A stretch of DNA of 24,028 nucleotides, taken from IMG/VR virus record IMGVR_UViG_3300032677_000160, positions 1 through 24,028 of that record; one strand, given 5' to 3'. The notes below the pieces were generated by a model, which did no database searches, was not told the DNA's origin, and saw only the letters and a list, made by a program, of their open reading frames with translations. Position numbers and translations under genes: made by a program. Shown piece after piece: positions 1 through 8,172 of the stretch (position 1 is its first letter; each line of letters opens with the position of its first letter). This stretch comes from a virus.

Positions 1-1
1 T

Positions 2-610
2 TCTTTAGGGACTAATTTTGCATATGGCCTAAAAGCGACGGGGGATATTTGGGGATGGGGATTAAATACTTTTGGTAATATCGGAAACAACACAACCAAT
101 TCCTATTCATCTCCTGTAAGTGTCGTGGGAAACCATTCTTTTATTCAGATTTCCGCAGGAAAAAGCAGCATTTTGGCATTGAAAGTAGATGGGTCTTGTT
201 GGTTTTGGGGGGATAATTCATTTGGATGCGCTGGTAATCAGACAAACAATACCAGTTATTCTTCGCCGATTAGCGTTGTAGGGGCTCATTCCTTTATTCA
301 GATAGCTAGCGGCGGGCATTCTTCTTGCTATGGTCTAAAAGCGACCGGAGATGTCTGGGCATGGGGAGATAATGCCTCGGGACAATTAGCGCAAAATAAT
401 ACAACGTCCTATTCCAGTCCTGTTAGCGTTATAGGAAACTTTAGTTTTGTAAAAATAGCAAGGAATGGTCAAGACGTGACAATCTCTTCAATGGGAGGAT
501 GGCTTTCGAATGGTCAATTATATGCATGGGGAGCAAACACCTATGGAGAATTGGGCAACAACACAATTACTAATTTTTCATCGCCAATTTTGATTTTAAA
601 CACTCCTTAA
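2..610 (+). CDS. RCC1-repeat tail-fibre-like protein, 5'-truncated by window edge
   Basis: The frame is open from the first base, so the N-terminus lies outside the window; the first ATG, at 125, is internal. The visible part holds four RCC1-type repeats of about 50 residues. Each has a W-G motif (GWG, FWG, AWG, AWG), a GNNTT-like turn and a YSSPxSVVG strand. It ends in SSPILILNTP, the same ending as the two downstream paralogues. Those have seven repeats, so this is probably the last four blades of a seven-bladed beta-propeller. The stop lies 7 bases before the next start, consistent with one operon. By analogy with the complete copies it is probably a receptor-binding or fibre protein. Family recognition is strong; virion location is inferred. 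Confidence 0.8.
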   Translation, partial: SLGTNFAYGLKATGDIWGWGLNTFGNIGNNTTNSYSSPVSVVGNHSFIQISAGKSSILALKVDGSCWFWGDNSFGCAGNQTNNTSYSSPISVVGAHSFIQIASGGHSSCYGLKATGDVWAWGDNASGQLAQNNTTSYSSPVSVIGNFSFVKIARNGQDVTISSMGGWLSNGQLYAWGANTYGELGNNTITNFSSPILILNTP

Positions 611-617
611 GGAAGTT

Positions 618-2195
618 ATGGCAGGATACAACAACTCAGCGAATTATCAGGTAAGCCAGTACAATTTGATTACTGGAGGAACCAATAATCTCCCGAATAA
701 TGTTGCTCCTGGAGTCAGCGGCACTCTACTTACATCAAATGGAGTGTCATCGCAATCGTCTTATCAATCATTTTCATCAGAAACATTTCCATGGTCTGTC
801 GTGAGTGGAACGAGTCAAACCTGTGTTATAAATAATGGGTATATCGCTTCCAATGCAGCCCAAGTAAATATGTATCTTCCCTCTACAGCAGCATTTGGGA
901 GCGAGGAAAAATTCACGAATATAAATGCTGGATTCAATGTCGTTCCAGCCCCAGGACAAACGGTAAGATTTCTAGCTCAATCAGCTACTTACCCAAGCTA
1001 TTTTCAAACCACGGTTGCCAATGCAGCCCTGGACATCATTTGTACCAACGCAAACACCTCATGGAATGTTGTTAATAACGAGGGGACATTTACGAATGGC
1101 GTGATTACTTCGGCTTTAAGTGCTTGTTTTACTGGAAATGACCTTCTCTATTTAAAAGCGGGCGGTCAATCTTGGGGAACAGGATTTAACGGATCAGGAG
1201 AGCTTGGAAATGATACTCGAACCGTTTATTCTTCTCCTATTTCAACAGTAGGTGGAAATAGTTACATTCAAATTTATTCAGCACAAAATGCCACATTAGC
1301 TCTTAGAATAGATGGTTCTTGCTGGTCTTGGGGAAATAACACTTCTGGACAGCTTGGAAATAATTCAACTACAAGCTATTCATCACCAATATCCGTAGTA
1401 GGAGCATTTTCTTTTATTAAAATTCAAATATCCGGACAAACCGTTACTCAGCTAGGTATGTCAGCAGGACTTCTTGCCACTGGAGCTGTTTGGATGTGGG
1501 GAGTGAATAATTATGGGAATTTAGGAAATGACACCTTAACAAACTATTCATCACCTATATCCGTTGTCGGTAATCATAGTTTTGTTCAAATTTCACTTGG
1601 TGCTTTGTCTTCTTATGGTTTAAAAGCAGACGGTTCTTGCTGGGCTTGGGGAGCAGGAGCAAATGGTGCTGTCGGTAACAACACCACCAACTCATATTCT
1701 TCTCCTATATCAGTCATTGGAGCGCATTCATTTATCCAAATCTCAGCCGGAAATCAATGTGCTTGCGGCCTAAAAATAGATGGTTCTTGCTGGTCTTGGG
1801 GATATAATTCACAGGGACAGCTTGGCACACAAAATGGGACGAGCTATTCAAGTCCCGTGTCTGTTGTGGGTGCTCATAGTTTTATTCAGCTTCAATCAGG
1901 AGGAACAGGTAGTTGTTATGGACTTAAGGCAAACGGCCAAATTTGGTGTTGGGGAAATAATTCTTCGGGTCAGCTAGCACAGCAAAATACAACAAATTAC
2001 TCGAGTCCTGTAAGCGTCGTTGGTGGGTTTAGTTTTGTAAATCTCGCAGCAAATGGAATAGATAATGAAACATCGTCTATGGGAGCTTGGATATCAAATG
2101 GACAACTTTGGGCCTGGGGATATAATTTTGGCGTATTAGGAAACAATTCAACAACGAACACTTCTTCTCCAGTTTTAGTCCTAAATACCCCTTAA
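618..2195 (+). CDS. RCC1-repeat tail-fibre-like protein, paralogue 2
   Basis: 525 residues. The start is well placed behind an AAGGAAG ribosome-binding site. Residues 1 to about 165 are non-repetitive: an N-terminal VSQYNLITGG-type segment, then a Gly/Asn/Thr-rich stretch with NNGYI and LPSTAAFG motifs. This style is common in phage fibre N-terminal and trimerisation modules. The remainder is seven RCC1-like repeats, counted by the WG motifs SWG, SWG, MWG, AWG, SWG, CWG and AWG and by YSSPxSVVG strands. Seven matches the blade number of a closed RCC1 propeller. The protein ends SSPVLVLNTP. There is no signal peptide or membrane segment. Its neighbours are paralogues on either side and a glycosyltransferase downstream. 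Receptor binding is the likely role. An RCC1-type exchange-factor or secreted-effector role is possible but less likely given the fibre-like N-terminus. Confidence 0.85.
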   Translation: MAGYNNSANYQVSQYNLITGGTNNLPNNVAPGVSGTLLTSNGVSSQSSYQSFSSETFPWSVVSGTSQTCVINNGYIASNAAQVNMYLPSTAAFGSEEKFTNINAGFNVVPAPGQTVRFLAQSATYPSYFQTTVANAALDIICTNANTSWNVVNNEGTFTNGVITSALSACFTGNDLLYLKAGGQSWGTGFNGSGELGNDTRTVYSSPISTVGGNSYIQIYSAQNATLALRIDGSCWSWGNNTSGQLGNNSTTSYSSPISVVGAFSFIKIQISGQTVTQLGMSAGLLATGAVWMWGVNNYGNLGNDTLTNYSSPISVVGNHSFVQISLGALSSYGLKADGSCWAWGAGANGAVGNNTTNSYSSPISVIGAHSFIQISAGNQCACGLKIDGSCWSWGYNSQGQLGTQNGTSYSSPVSVVGAHSFIQLQSGGTGSCYGLKANGQIWCWGNNSSGQLAQQNTTNYSSPVSVVGGFSFVNLAANGIDNETSSMGAWISNGQLWAWGYNFGVLGNNSTTNTSSPVLVLNTP

Positions 2196-2202
2196 GGAAA
2201 AT

Positions 2203-3786
2203 ATGGCTGGTTACAACAATGACCTCGATTATACTCTAAGTCAATATGCCATTCTCACAGGTGGTGCAAATAACACTCTAAATAATGTTCTCCCTGGAGT
2301 ATCAGGGACGGTCTTAACTTCTAATGGCGTGTCCGCTCAACCTTCTTTTCAATCTGCTCCATCAGGAAATTTTTCATGGAACTCAACCTCAGCAAGCAGC
2401 CAATCTTGTCTCGTGAACAATGGATATGCAACTACAGGTTCTTCTCAACAGAATATGTATTTACCCGGAACAGCAGCTATTGGGGGTGAGATCAAGCTTT
2501 CTAATATCGGATCTGGGTATGTAATACAGCCTCCCTATGGACAAACCGTAAATCTACTTTCTCAAACAGCCACCTATCCAAGCAATTTACAAACAACAAC
2601 AGCCAATGCGGCCGCAGATCTTGTCTGTACCAATGCGAATACTTCTTGGACTGTCGTCAATAATGAAGGAAGTTACACACAAGGGATTGTAACCTCTGCT
2701 CTTAGCGGGTCGTTTTCTTTCGCTGATTTTGTTTACATAAAAGCGAATGGAACCGCTTGGGGATGTGGACAAAACGCTCAAGGAGAATTGGGCAACCAGA
2801 CGGTCACTAGCTATTCATCTCCTATAGCTACCGTTGCTGGACAGAGTTACATCCAAATTTCTATTGCCAACAACACTACAATAGCACTTCGTGGGGACGG
2901 AACCGCATGGTCTTGGGGTTACAACGGTCAAGGACAAATCGGCAATAACTCCACAACATCTTACAGTAGCCCTGTAAGTGTCGTTGGTGGGTTTTCTTTC
3001 ATCCAGATTCAGACGGCTGGAAACGCAACCGTTCCTAATGGTTTTAGTGCGGGATTAACCTCTCTGGGAACCCTTTGGATGTGGGGAACAAATGGAGATG
3101 GGAATTTAGGCACACTGAACCACACGAGTTACAGCAGTCCGGTATCCGTCGTTGGTAATCATAGCTTTGTCCAGTTTTCTCTAGGCCCAACGTATGCTTA
3201 CGGCTTAAAAGCCACAGGTGATATTTGGTCATGGGGATTTAACTCAGCGGGACAACTGGGCACTCAGACCACTACATCTTATTCGAGTCCTGTGTCAGTT
3301 GTCGGGAATCATAGTTTTATCCAAGTAGCTGCTGGAAAAACATATTTTTTAGCTCTTAAAATTGACGGTTCTTGCTGGGGATGTGGTTTAAATAGTGCAG
3401 GACAAATCGGCACTCAATCAACGACTGCATCTTATTCCAGTCCTGTGAGCGTTGTCGGGGGTCACAGTTTCATTCAAATCGCTTGTGGAGGATTTGGAAC
3501 TTCATATGGCCTAAAAGCCAATGGCCAGATTTGGTCTTGGGGGATGAACCCTTCGGGACAAATCGGCAATAATACAACTACGAGTTACAGTAGTCCTGTA
3601 TCCGTAGTTGGGGGGTTCGCTTTTGCTAACCTAGTCACTTGTAGCCAAGATACCGAAGGACAGTCGATGGGAGCTTGGTTGACAAATGGTCAGATTTGGT
3701 CATGGGGACTCAACAATTACGGTCAACTTGGCAATAATACAACAACAAGCTATTCTTCCCCCGTTCTAATTCTCAATACACCATGA
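2203..3786 (+). CDS. RCC1-repeat tail-fibre-like protein, paralogue 3
   Basis: 527 residues, with the same architecture as the preceding gene. The N-terminal module begins MAGYNNDLDYTLSQY and is clearly related to MAGYNNSANYQVSQY. Seven RCC1-type blades follow, carrying GCG, SWG, MWG, SWG, GCG, SWG and SWG at the WG position; two blades have Cys in place of Trp. It ends SSPVLILNTP. The RBS is the same type as in paralogue 2 (TTAAGGAAAATATG). The gap to the upstream stop is 7 bases and the glycosyltransferase follows after 12 bases. Blade surfaces differ between paralogues while the YSSPxSVVG core strand is nearly invariant, as expected when binding surfaces diversify on a fixed scaffold. Placement as a fibre protein is inferred. 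Confidence 0.85.
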   Translation: MAGYNNDLDYTLSQYAILTGGANNTLNNVLPGVSGTVLTSNGVSAQPSFQSAPSGNFSWNSTSASSQSCLVNNGYATTGSSQQNMYLPGTAAIGGEIKLSNIGSGYVIQPPYGQTVNLLSQTATYPSNLQTTTANAAADLVCTNANTSWTVVNNEGSYTQGIVTSALSGSFSFADFVYIKANGTAWGCGQNAQGELGNQTVTSYSSPIATVAGQSYIQISIANNTTIALRGDGTAWSWGYNGQGQIGNNSTTSYSSPVSVVGGFSFIQIQTAGNATVPNGFSAGLTSLGTLWMWGTNGDGNLGTLNHTSYSSPVSVVGNHSFVQFSLGPTYAYGLKATGDIWSWGFNSAGQLGTQTTTSYSSPVSVVGNHSFIQVAAGKTYFLALKIDGSCWGCGLNSAGQIGTQSTTASYSSPVSVVGGHSFIQIACGGFGTSYGLKANGQIWSWGMNPSGQIGNNTTTSYSSPVSVVGGFAFANLVTCSQDTEGQSMGAWLTNGQIWSWGLNNYGQLGNNTTTSYSSPVLILNTP

Positions 3787-3798
3787 CCTGGAGATTTA

Positions 3799-5418
3799 AT
3801 GAAGCGAGCTGTTATAACTCTTGCCATAGGAGATCATTACCAAAAAATAGCCCTCATCACACACCCAACCATCAAACGATACGCTGATAAAATCGGAGCA
3901 GATTTCATCGTTATTTCTGAGAGAAAAATATCTCAGACAACGCCTCATTGGGAAAAGTTCCAGATCCTTGACTTCCTCAATAAATATGACAGGATTCTCT
4001 ATCTCGATACCGATATTCTTATCCGTAAAAATTGTCCCGATCTCTTTGATATTGTCCCTGAGGATGAATTAGGAATCTATAACGAGGCTTCTTTTGTCCC
4101 TTCTAGAGATTATGCAATAGTTCGTATAGCTGAACAATATGAGGTCAACGATTTTAAATGGGATGGCAAATACTATAACACAGGGGTGATGGTCATCTCT
4201 AAATGCCATCGGTCTCTATTCCGTAAGCCGGAGAAGGAAATCTTCAACTTCTACGAGCAATCCTTCATCAACATGCAGATCCAGAGACAGAAACCCAAGA
4301 TCCACGAACTTGACTACAAGTTCAATCGAATGACCTGTGTTGACAAAGTGATCGGGAGGAATCGTTTCGAGAGCTATGTCATCCACTACGCCGGCGTGAA
4401 TTTCGCTTCTAATGGCTTTGGAATCGTCTTAAGCGACTTCAGACATATCGAAACCCTCCCCGATGATTATGTCGCGCCAAAACACATCTGGCTCGTTGTA
4501 CAGGGCGGCATGGGGGATCAAGTACAAGCGGAGCCTACTATACGATTTGCCCTAAATTCAGTATGGAAAGGAGCGGATATAAGAGTCTCAACGCATTTCC
4601 CCGAGTTCTTTACTCATCTCCCTATTGTCTGCAAACGTCATGAAGAGAAGATCTGGGACATCGATACAGAGCCGTTCACTCGTAATACTCTTCCCGGCCC
4701 AGAAACCGTCCAATGGCGCATCGTCTCTAATCTCATGTGCCACACGGTCGATTATATCAGCATGGCGGTGCTCTGCCGCACCCTCCCTGACATCGACAAG
4801 TCTTATCAGATTCCCGTGAATGAAGATGCCGTGAGAAGAGTGAGGGAATTCATGGGGATAAATGATGTAAGTGATTGTGTATTAGTACATTGTGGTCGGC
4901 ATTGGCAGTCGAAATCATTTCCAGCACCTTGGTGGCAAGAAGTCGTAGATGGGATTGTTAATCTTGGGCTAACCCCAGTGTTAATCGGGAAAGACGATTC
5001 TACGAGGGGAGTTGTTAAAGTTGACGGACGAGGCAAGTCAATCGATCTTACCAATCTTCTTACTCTCGAGGAGTTTATCGCTATCGTTTCCCTTGTCCCC
5101 ATTCTTATCTCAAACGACAGCTCTCCGATCCATATTGCTGGAGCATTTGATAATTGGATCGTGCTAATTCCAACCTGTAAACACCCAGATCATATCCTTC
5201 CTTATCGCAAAGGATCTAAGAACTACAAAGCATCGGCTCTCTATAAGCGTCTAGCCCTAGACGATATGATGACCTCTGTAGCTGAAATGATGGGATCTAC
5301 GGCTGATAAGATCCCTGGAGATTGGTCTAACTATTTGACAGATCCTAAAGTAGTTGTCCAAAAGATCAATGAGATCTCACTTCATATCTCCAAATCCTTT
5401 AGGGAGGAGAACGTCTGA
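3799..5418 (+). CDS. Two-domain glycosyltransferase, GT8-like plus GT9-like
   Basis: 539 residues, start behind TGGAGA. Residues 1 to about 205 resemble GT8/glycogenin-type enzymes: a DxD metal and sugar-nucleotide motif in LYLDTD (70-72), YYNTGVMVIS (125-134), LDYKFNRM and VIHYAG (194-199). Residues from about 229 resemble GT9 (heptosyltransferase) proteins: GGMGDQVQAEPTIR near 237-250 corresponds to the GGxGDxxxAxPxLR loop; VLVHCGRHWQSKSF and NDSSPIHIAGAFDN correspond to the HxG...K and DSG-MH-A-A motifs. It may therefore add two sugars in succession to a lipopolysaccharide-like or protein acceptor. It directly follows the fibre genes, so virion-protein glycosylation or receptor masking are both plausible. 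The donor and acceptor cannot be read from the sequence. The last 42 bases overlap a minus-strand gene. Confidence 0.85.
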   Translation: MKRAVITLAIGDHYQKIALITHPTIKRYADKIGADFIVISERKISQTTPHWEKFQILDFLNKYDRILYLDTDILIRKNCPDLFDIVPEDELGIYNEASFVPSRDYAIVRIAEQYEVNDFKWDGKYYNTGVMVISKCHRSLFRKPEKEIFNFYEQSFINMQIQRQKPKIHELDYKFNRMTCVDKVIGRNRFESYVIHYAGVNFASNGFGIVLSDFRHIETLPDDYVAPKHIWLVVQGGMGDQVQAEPTIRFALNSVWKGADIRVSTHFPEFFTHLPIVCKRHEEKIWDIDTEPFTRNTLPGPETVQWRIVSNLMCHTVDYISMAVLCRTLPDIDKSYQIPVNEDAVRRVREFMGINDVSDCVLVHCGRHWQSKSFPAPWWQEVVDGIVNLGLTPVLIGKDDSTRGVVKVDGRGKSIDLTNLLTLEEFIAIVSLVPILISNDSSPIHIAGAFDNWIVLIPTCKHPDHILPYRKGSKNYKASALYKRLALDDMMTSVAEMMGSTADKIPGDWSNYLTDPKVVVQKINEISLHISKSFREENV

Positions 5419-5748
5419 TAGGGAGCATTTAGATTCAGAACTGGTTTCTTTTTTAGGCTCATCAGAATCATGATTTACAGAGATATTTTTTTTCCTAGAT
5501 TCGGAAATAATCTTGTCAACCACTATTCTGTCCACCTTTCTGATCTCTAGCCAATCCCTGACACAAGCGATCAACTCTCCATGCTGGTCATAAAAGCTTA
5601 CAACCTTCCCCTCAAACTCAGCTTCAAGGCGAAATTCAAATGCCTTGATGAAGGTGGTGTTCAGATCTGCAATTGCCTGTTTGACCATGTAATAGCGGTT
5701 TTCTTCTTCTGGAGTTTCTTCAATCTTTTTCTTCATTATTTTTGCCAT
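5377..5748 (-). CDS. Hypothetical charged protein downstream of HTH regulator
   Basis: 123 residues, unrecognised. It has a basic N-terminus (MAKIMKKKIEETPEEE), a central segment with alternating acidic and aromatic residues (about 25-80), and a low-complexity Lys/Ser/Glu tail. A weak RBS (AAAGGAT) precedes ATG 5748. The start lies inside the preceding HTH gene (29-base overlap), so the two are probably translated from one minus-strand transcript. The 3' end overlaps the glycosyltransferase gene by 42 bases, tail to tail. There are no membrane segments. Function unknown. Confidence 0.6.
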   Translation of the reverse strand: MAKIMKKKIEETPEEENRYYMVKQAIADLNTTFIKAFEFRLEAEFEGKVVSFYDQHGELIACVRDWLEIRKVDRIVVDKIISESRKKNISVNHDSDEPKKETSSESKCSLSDVLLPKGFGDMK

Positions 5749-5932
5749 GATCTTTATCCTTTAATATTGTTACCTTTCCCAATGTGACTTGCTTGATCCT
5801 AGCCATTATCCATTTGGACGGCTTTTTGTCTCCCCTTAGCCAGGAATGAATATAACTCCTGTCTACCTTCAACAAGGCAGAGAAGCTGCTAACGGAGATG
5901 AGTGTCTTATTTAACCATTCTCTCAAAGTCAT
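5720..5932 (-). CDS. Small helix-turn-helix regulator (Cro/CI-like)
   Basis: 70 residues. Residues about 10-48 read as a compact HTH: LISVSSFSALLKVDRSYIHSWLRGDKKPSKW, where SFSALLKVD and RSYIHSWLRGDKKPS fit the turn-and-recognition-helix pattern of XRE/Cro proteins. The tail is Lys/Asp-rich and lacks an obvious oligomerisation domain. It is divergently transcribed from the recombination genes and sits beside overlapping back-to-back promoter motifs, the usual place for a repressor controlling its own and the opposite promoter. An AGGA sequence 10 bases before the ATG is a weak RBS. The specific regulator type is not recognised. Confidence 0.7.
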   Translation of the reverse strand: MTLREWLNKTLISVSSFSALLKVDRSYIHSWLRGDKKPSKWIMARIKQVTLGKVTILKDKDHGKNNEEKD

Positions 5933-5947
5933 ATTTGTGGAATCCTG

Positions 5948-5986
5948 TTGACATATATTGTAGACTATCTGATATGATGATGTCCA
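5948..5986. promoter_or_regulatory. Overlapping divergent sigma70-like promoters
   Basis: On the minus strand, TGGACA (5981-5986) and TACAAT (5957-5962) are separated by 18 bases and point at the HTH gene. On the plus strand, TTGACA (5948-5953) and TATGAT (5973-5978) have a longer-than-ideal 19-base spacer. ACATATATTGT (5951-5961) is a near-dyad inside the overlap and a possible operator for the adjacent HTH protein. These are motif matches only. Confidence 0.45.
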
Positions 5987-6162
5987 CTATGAAACACCAA
6001 GAAATGTTCATTCTATCAATGATCTTTATCACTGTAATCACTCTTATCCTATGTGTTTACCACATACAGATCAAGAAGCTAGACGTTAAGCGTTACGACT
6101 CCGCAGCGAAAGCTAAAATCGTAGAACAACAACAACCAAAACCAAAAAAAACACCATGGTAA
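5974..6162 (+). CDS. Small single-span membrane protein
   Basis: 62 residues from the ATG at 5974. Alternative starts at 5977, 5980, 5989 and 6004 are in frame, and none has a convincing Shine-Dalgarno. A hydrophobic span (MFILSMIFITVITLILCVYHI) is followed by a basic, Gln/Pro/Lys-rich tail ending KPKKTPW, suggesting the C-terminus is cytoplasmic. If the plus promoter at 5948 is used, transcription would start near 5985 and favour the 5989 start. The last codons overlap the start of the ssDNA-binding gene, suggesting translational coupling. Family not recognised. Confidence 0.55.
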   Translation: MMMSTMKHQEMFILSMIFITVITLILCVYHIQIKKLDVKRYDSAAKAKIVEQQQPKPKKTPW

Positions 6163-6929
6163 ACCAAATGAACTTTTTACCCACAGATTATGAAGCACCA
6201 AAAACAAACTCCAAATACATGAAATTCGAGGACGGGTCTAACAAATTCCGTATCCTCTCTTCTCCAATCATAGGATGGGAAGACTGGGAGAATAAAAAGC
6301 CTATCAGATTCAAACTCAACTTTAAGCCTGAGAAGCCTGTAGACCCTGAAAAGCCTATCAGACATTTCTGGGCTTTCATTGTATGGAATTACTCTTCCCA
6401 GCGTATAGAGATCTTAGAGATCACCCAAGCCACTATCCGTAAAAAGATTGAGGCTCTCTCCAAGGACTCTGACTGGGGATCCCCCTACAACTATGACATC
6501 AAGGTCTCCAAGTCTGGACAGCGTGTAGATACCGAGTATGAGGTCAACCCCTCTCCCAAGACTCCCATAGATCCTAAGATCAAAGATGCCTTCATAGCTC
6601 TCCCCATAGATCTAGACGAGATGTTCAAGGGAGGAGATCCCTTTGCAGCCGCCCCACTCTACCGTACCAAAGCCTTCTGGGAGAAGGATGAGGTAATGGG
6701 CGAACCCATCATCCAGGATGATCTTATCACCAAGGCCCAGCAAACAGACATCGAGAGGAGTATCGACACCTACATCCATCCCCATGCACCATCATGGAAA
6801 GAGGCTGCCTTCAAAGCCTTCAAGATCACCAACTTCAGCCAGCTCAAGAAACAGCACTATGATCTGGTGATGAAGAGGATAGAGGAGAAGAAGCAGCAGA
6901 TAAAGACCGACGACGAGGTTCCGTTTTGA
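6156..6929 (+). CDS. Phage single-stranded DNA-binding protein
   Basis: 257 residues. The N-terminal KYMKFEDGSNKFRILSSP pattern and the following HFWAFIVWNYSSQRIEILEIT segment (about 70-92) match what I know of phage ssDNA-binding proteins with an OB-fold, found beside recombinases. The C-terminus is acidic and ends DDEVPF, strongly resembling the DDDIPF-type tip of bacterial SSB that recruits replication and repair partners. The ATG at 6156 overlaps the upstream stop; no Shine-Dalgarno is visible, so coupling is likely. An alternative Met is at 6168. It leads a replication/recombination run with an HNH nuclease and a YqaJ exonuclease. Role: coating ssDNA during replication and exonuclease-driven annealing. 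Confidence 0.75.
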   Translation: MVNQMNFLPTDYEAPKTNSKYMKFEDGSNKFRILSSPIIGWEDWENKKPIRFKLNFKPEKPVDPEKPIRHFWAFIVWNYSSQRIEILEITQATIRKKIEALSKDSDWGSPYNYDIKVSKSGQRVDTEYEVNPSPKTPIDPKIKDAFIALPIDLDEMFKGGDPFAAAPLYRTKAFWEKDEVMGEPIIQDDLITKAQQTDIERSIDTYIHPHAPSWKEAAFKAFKITNFSQLKKQHYDLVMKRIEEKKQQIKTDDEVPF

Positions 6930-7285
6930 AATATAGACTTGTTACTGATGGCCATCTCTTTGCAATTCAGAAGGGATGGCTGTTTAAGTTTTATTATGGA
7001 TTATATCCAGATATTGGTTTTTGGTGGCCATACAGACATAGTCGATCATTGGGTTCTATTTGTTGGGGGCCAGAGTATTTGGGTAGAAAATTAAGCGAAT
7101 TTGAGGCCGTTCATCATAAAAATGGGGACAAGTTGGACAATCGAATTGAGAACCTTGAACTATGGACAAGAGACCACCCAACAGGAAGTCGCGTTGAGGA
7201 TAAAATTACATGGTGCGTGGAATTTCTAAAACAATATCCTCAACAGGCGAAAGAAGCATTCAAAATCTTAATGGGAATTAGGTAA
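6926..7285 (+). CDS. HNH endonuclease (homing-type), TTG start
   Basis: 119 residues. The core is [21 protein letters not shown] (about 60-80), with the H-H, N and N-x-x-N-L-x-L-W signature of HNH nucleases. A C-terminal helical extension (VEFLKQYPQQAKEAFKIL) follows. There is no in-frame ATG near the beginning. TTG at 6926 overlaps the upstream TGA stop (TTTTGA) with GAGG about 9 bases upstream, so a TTG start is inferred. It is wedged with no spacing between the SSB and exonuclease genes, as is common for selfish HNH genes. A related truncated copy lies at 16339-16536. Confidence 0.8.
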   Translation: MKYRLVTDGHLFAIQKGWLFKFYYGLYPDIGFWWPYRHSRSLGSICWGPEYLGRKLSEFEAVHHKNGDKLDNRIENLELWTRDHPTGSRVEDKITWCVEFLKQYPQQAKEAFKILMGIR

Positions 7286-7290
7286 ACTCC

Positions 7291-8172
7291 ATGACAAATG
7301 ACAGATACAGAATCATAGATGGGCCGGAGAGTATCCAAGGGACGGAAGCGTGGTTATCCTTCAGGAAGGGTCGTATTGGAGCTAGCGACGCAGCTTCAAT
7401 TTTGGGAGTGTCACCTTGGGAAACTCGTCTACAATGTTGGGAACGAATCCAATACGGAACCCAGAAGTCCCCCAACGAAGCAATGAGACGGGGAACCAAT
7501 ATGGAAGCCAAAGCCAGGAACTGGCTTAATGCTCAGGTTGGGAGTGAATACAAGCCTGTGGTTATTCAAAGCGTAGCTCATCCTGACTTTATAGCCTCCC
7601 TAGATGGGTACTTCGAAATAAATGGTAGGCCTCTTATATGCGAGATCAAATGTCCAGGCATACACGCACATGGAGACGCCCTTGCAGGGCGTGTTCCTGC
7701 ATACTATATGCCACAGCTCCAGCATCAGATGGATATGGTCGGTGTCGATGAAATGCTCTACGTTTCCTTTGATGGAGAGAATGGAGTTACTATCTTAGTC
7801 CCGAGAGATGAAGAATACTGCGAAAATCTGTTTATCTCAGAATTGGCCTTCCTAGCCTCTTTAATCGACTTTCGTCCCCCAGCCCCTACTGACAAGGACT
7901 GGGTTACTGTAGACGATTCTACGGCCCTAGAAAAGGCCGAGAGATACCGCCAGCTAACATTGCTCATCGATGAGCTAGAGAATGAGCGGGCGGAGATTCG
8001 GCACCTCCTAGAGCCGGAGGAAGGCCATCCAAGGTTGATTGTTGGGGATATGAAGATACAAAGAGTCATCAGGAAGGGGGCGATAGATTATGAGAAGATC
8101 CCTGAACTCCAAGGGAAAGACCTAGAGCCTTACAGGAAGAAGCCAATCATGCAGTGGAGATTTAGCGTTTAG
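7291..8172 (+). CDS. YqaJ-type viral recombinase exonuclease
   Basis: 293 residues. The motifs follow the lambda-exonuclease/YqaJ superfamily: GTEAWLSFRKGRIGASDAA near 17-35, RRGTNMEAKAR (metal-binding Glu72), ASLDGYF (Asp105) and the catalytic E-x-K in ICEIKCPG (Glu118, Lys120). After these comes YMPQLQHQMDMVGVDE, the usual QxxHQM-type helix. It degrades one strand of duplex ends to expose ssDNA for annealing. It lies next to the ssDNA-binding gene; I see no separate annealase here. Start ATG 7291 follows an AGG 9-10 bases upstream. Its 3' end overlaps a minus-strand gene by 11 bases. Confidence 0.9.
   Translation: MTNDRYRIIDGPESIQGTEAWLSFRKGRIGASDAASILGVSPWETRLQCWERIQYGTQKSPNEAMRRGTNMEAKARNWLNAQVGSEYKPVVIQSVAHPDFIASLDGYFEINGRPLICEIKCPGIHAHGDALAGRVPAYYMPQLQHQMDMVGVDEMLYVSFDGENGVTILVPRDEEYCENLFISELAFLASLIDFRPPAPTDKDWVTVDDSTALEKAERYRQLTLLIDELENERAEIRHLLEPEEGHPRLIVGDMKIQRVIRKGAIDYEKIPELQGKDLEPYRKKPIMQWRFSV

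Larger units (their letters stand above)
2..3786 (+). repeat. Tandem gene triplication with about 18 intragenic RCC1 units
   Basis: Three consecutive paralogous genes (four, seven and seven visible repeat units) form a 3.8 kb array of about 150-bp degenerate repeats. The units encoding TTSYSSPVSVVG and GNHSFIQI are the most conserved at both DNA and protein level. The array gives ample substrate for unequal recombination within and between genes. Confidence 0.8.

Noticed and set aside
2-3786. RCC1 proteins as secreted guanine-nucleotide exchange effectors
   Set aside because: RCC1 proteins can be effectors in intracellular bacteria, but the shared fibre-like N-terminal module, tandem triplication and phage context fit receptor-binding proteins better. 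Not excluded.
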